From NCBI GenBank assembly GCA_003242195.1, contig QGUQ01000061.1, positions 1 to 8,780 on the forward strand: 8,780 nt of DNA, read 5' to 3'. Made by a program: the position numbers and the translations under genes. The notes beneath the pieces were generated by a model. The model saw only the letters and a program-made list of their open reading frames with translations, was not told the origin of the DNA and made no database searches. The first letter of the stretch is position 1, and every line of letters starts with the position of its first letter. This document shows, in pieces, positions 7,387-8,780 of the stretch. The stretch is from Bacillota bacterium. Lineage in GTDB: Bacteria; Bacillota; Sulfobacillia; Thermaerobacterales; Thermaerobacteraceae.

Positions 7387-7415
7387 TTGACCCACCCGGC
7401 CGGTGAATCTATCTT
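7387..7415 (+). promoter_or_regulatory. Sigma-70-type promoter of the tetR/ABC operon
   Basis: The -35 element TTGACC (7387-7392) matches five of six consensus bases. The optimal 17-nt spacer follows, then the -10 element TATCTT (7410-7415), which matches four of six. Transcription would begin near 7422, inside the inverted repeat that starts one base after the -10 element. The predicted leader to the preferred tetR start is about 114 nt. Confidence 0.65.
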
Positions 7416-7437
7416 CTTGATTGGCTGATCAATCAAG
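7416..7437. promoter_or_regulatory. Palindromic operator, probably for the TetR-family repressor
   Basis: A perfect inverted repeat, CTTGATTG - 6 nt (GCTGAT) - CAATCAAG. It stands out as AT-rich in GC-rich DNA. It begins directly after the -10 element and covers the predicted transcription start, so a bound dimer would block initiation. A symmetric site of this size in front of a tetR gene fits autorepression. Binding is inferred, not shown. Confidence 0.7.
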
Positions 7438-7535
7438 TTCACACCGGTCCGCCCGTGGCGATGGCGACCCCGCTGCCACGACGGCCGTGGTGAGTGCCCA
7501 GTACAGCGCCGCCAGGGAAAGGTGGTGAGGAAACC

Positions 7536-8240
7536 GTGGACGGGCCGGCACCCGACCGCCGCCAGCAGATCATCGAGGCGGCCTTCCGCGTCTTCAGCCG
7601 CAAGGGATTCAAGGAAGCGACCAACCGCGAGATCGCGGCCGAGGCCGGCATCGCCCCGGGGCTGATCTACTGGTACTTCCGCAACAAAGAGGACCTGTTC
7701 CTGGCCGTGGCGGAGACGAAGTCGCTGGCCCTGCCGCTGGCACGCCTCGCCGAGACCCTGCATGATGCCCCGCCCCGGGAGTTCTTCCGTGCGGTGGCGA
7801 GGCAGGTCGAGGCGACCTTCCAGTCCGAGACCAACCGCTCCGCGGCCCGCTTCCTTCTGGCCGAGGGGCTGCGCCAGGAGCGGTTACGGGAACTGCTCCG
7901 GGAGCGGGTCTTCGGTCCGGGTCTGGCGGCCGTAACGCGGTACATCGAGCGGCAAGTGGAGCGAGGCCGCCTCCGTCCGGTGGAGCCGCGGGTCGCCGCC
8001 CGGTTGTTCGTCGGCCTGATCATGTCCCAGGTGCTGGTCGGGCTGTTGCTGGAGATGGACCGGCCGTCCGGCCTCGCGCCCATGCTGGAAGAAGCGGTCG
8101 AGGTGTTCCTGCGGGGGATCGTGCCGCAGGCCCCGGAGGACGCGGAACAGGCCGGGAACCCGGCGGAAGACGCCGGGAACCCGGAGACCCATCGGGAGGG
8201 CGGGCAAGATGATGCGGCGCATCGCCGCCGTGATGCATAA
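7536..8240 (+). CDS. TetR/AcrR-family transcriptional repressor
   Basis: DNA-binding repressor, 234 residues, slightly longer than the usual 190-220. The N-terminal TetR domain is clear: IIEAAFRVFSRKGF (12-25), then TNREIAAEAGIAPGLIYWYF (29-48), which holds the helix-turn-helix, followed by KEDLF. The C-terminal ligand domain is helical and variable, so the ligand is unknown. GTG 7536 is preferred because GGTGAGG (7524-7530) lies 5 nt upstream; GTG 7494 would add 14 residues without a good ribosome site. The tail after about residue 200 is hydrophilic and contains a seven-residue duplication (AGNPAED/AGNPETH) encoded by a 21-bp repeat. Its end overlaps the permease start by 32 nt in another frame, so the two are co-transcribed and probably translationally coupled. 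By context it represses the export operon through the palindrome at 7416-7437 and is released by a transported compound. Confidence 0.92.
   Translation: MDGPAPDRRQQIIEAAFRVFSRKGFKEATNREIAAEAGIAPGLIYWYFRNKEDLFLAVAETKSLALPLARLAETLHDAPPREFFRAVARQVEATFQSETNRSAARFLLAEGLRQERLRELLRERVFGPGLAAVTRYIERQVERGRLRPVEPRVAARLFVGLIMSQVLVGLLLEMDRPSGLAPMLEEAVEVFLRGIVPQAPEDAEQAGNPAEDAGNPETHREGGQDDAAHRRRDA
8151..8184 (+). repeat. Tandem 21-bp repeat inside the tetR 3' end
   Basis: GCCGGGAACCCGG occurs at 8151-8163 and 8172-8184, spaced exactly 21 bp (seven codons). It encodes AGNPAED followed by AGNPETH in the hydrophilic tail of the repressor. The repeat unit is itself nearly palindromic (CCGGGAACCCGG). The in-frame spacing suggests a tandem duplication tolerated in a disordered tail. 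Confidence 0.6.
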
Positions 8241-8780
8241 GGAGTTCATCCACCTGCGGCGGGACCGCCGGACGCTGGCCATGATGATCGTCATTCCGCT
8301 GGTCTGGCTCATCCTCTTCGGCTACGCCTTCAGTTTCGACGTCTCGGACCTGCGGGTGGCGGTCGTCGACCGGAGCGGCACGGATACCGGGCGCATCCTA
8401 GCCCGGGCCTTCCACGACTACGAGAAGTTCCGGCCGGTGGACCTGCCTGTACCCGGCGACGCGAGCCTCCCAACCATCGTGGAGGACGCCCGCGAGCGCA
8501 TCCGCCTGGACGAGGTCGACATGGTCATCCTCCTGCCGCCCAGCTTCGGGGAGCCAGGCGAACAGGCGCGCCTCCAGGTCATGATCGATGGCTCCCAGCT
8601 GTTCTCGGCCCAGGCAGGGGCGAGGCTCCTCCAGGAGGCCATGGAGGAAGTCCTGGACGAGGTCCAGGAGGAGATCCGGGACGATCTCCGCGCGGAGGTA
8701 GTGCGGGAGGCCCAGGAACGCCTGGAGGCAGAGTGGGAATCCCGGCTGGCCGCGGTACGGGACAGGCTGCGCGCCCTGGG
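8209..8780 (+). CDS. ABC-2 type transporter permease (5' part, cut by window end)
   Basis: Membrane subunit of an ABC exporter of the YbhR/YbhS/DrrB-like ABC-2 group; 190 residues are visible and the frame is open to the window edge. Seen: a basic cytoplasmic start with KEFIHLRRDRR (11-21), a first transmembrane helix (about 22-41, LAMMIVIPLVWLILFGYAF), then the typical extracytoplasmic start LRVAVVDRSGTDTGR (48-62). A mixed domain follows, with DMVILLPPSFG (104-114) and LQVMIDGSQ (122-130). From about 139 to the edge the sequence is a very charged Glu/Arg-rich helix, probably coiled coil, longer than I expect in this loop. The remaining helices lie outside the window. ATG 8209 has GGGAGGG (8194-8200) 8 nt upstream; ATG 8212 is an alternative. 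No ATPase gene is visible, so it should lie downstream or elsewhere. It is probably a drug, toxin or lipid exporter controlled by the overlapping tetR. Confidence 0.88.
   Translation, partial: MMRRIAAVMHKEFIHLRRDRRTLAMMIVIPLVWLILFGYAFSFDVSDLRVAVVDRSGTDTGRILARAFHDYEKFRPVDLPVPGDASLPTIVEDARERIRLDEVDMVILLPPSFGEPGEQARLQVMIDGSQLFSAQAGARLLQEAMEEVLDEVQEEIRDDLRAEVVREAQERLEAEWESRLAAVRDRLRAL

Noticed and set aside
7312..7428. A 38-codon ATG frame between the motor gene and tetR
   Set aside because: It has no ribosome-binding site, has unremarkable composition, and runs through the tetR promoter and into the operator.

Overview
The window is high-GC bacterial DNA. All four complete reading frames and both partial ones are GC-rich at third codon positions, use ATG, GTG and TTG starts, and are mostly preceded by strong purine-rich Shine-Dalgarno (SD) sequences. 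This fits a high-GC Bacillota of the Thermaerobacter/Symbiobacterium kind. That placement is an impression from base composition and gene style, not a demonstrated assignment.

Left part (1-2332, minus strand): an MFS exporter-like gene is followed after 111 nt by an acyl-CoA dehydrogenase gene that runs off the left edge. The dehydrogenase carries the motifs of glutaryl-CoA dehydrogenase. The two share an orientation and may be co-transcribed, although no functional link is visible.

Middle part (2333-7230, plus strand): a 253-nt divergent intergenic region, with an AT-richer stretch and a short GCTGTCGGCTG direct repeat, leads into a two-gene McrBC-like defence module. The first gene encodes a McrC-like protein with a DUF2357-type N-terminal part and a C-terminal PD-(D/E)xK nuclease. 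Its stop codon overlaps a possible start of the second gene. The second gene encodes a large McrB-like AAA+ motor with an unrecognised N-terminal region, a Walker A motif and a Walker B motif about 290 residues apart, and a conserved C-terminal tail that lies in a different reading frame. The module therefore looks like a type IV-style (or LlaJI-like) restriction system with nuclease-first gene order, no DNA methyltransferase in the window, and an apparent single-base frameshift in a G-rich linker near the end of the motor gene.

Right part (7231-8780, plus strand): a good promoter (TTGACC, 17 nt, TATCTT) is followed at once by a perfect 8-6-8 inverted repeat. A TetR-family repressor comes next, and its last 32 nt overlap the start of an ABC-2 type permease that is cut by the right edge. 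This looks like a self-regulated drug or lipid export operon. The permease's extracytoplasmic part contains a long, highly charged, probably coiled-coil helix.

The most interesting content is the McrC/McrB-like pair, its frameshift, and the unexplained domains of the motor protein.
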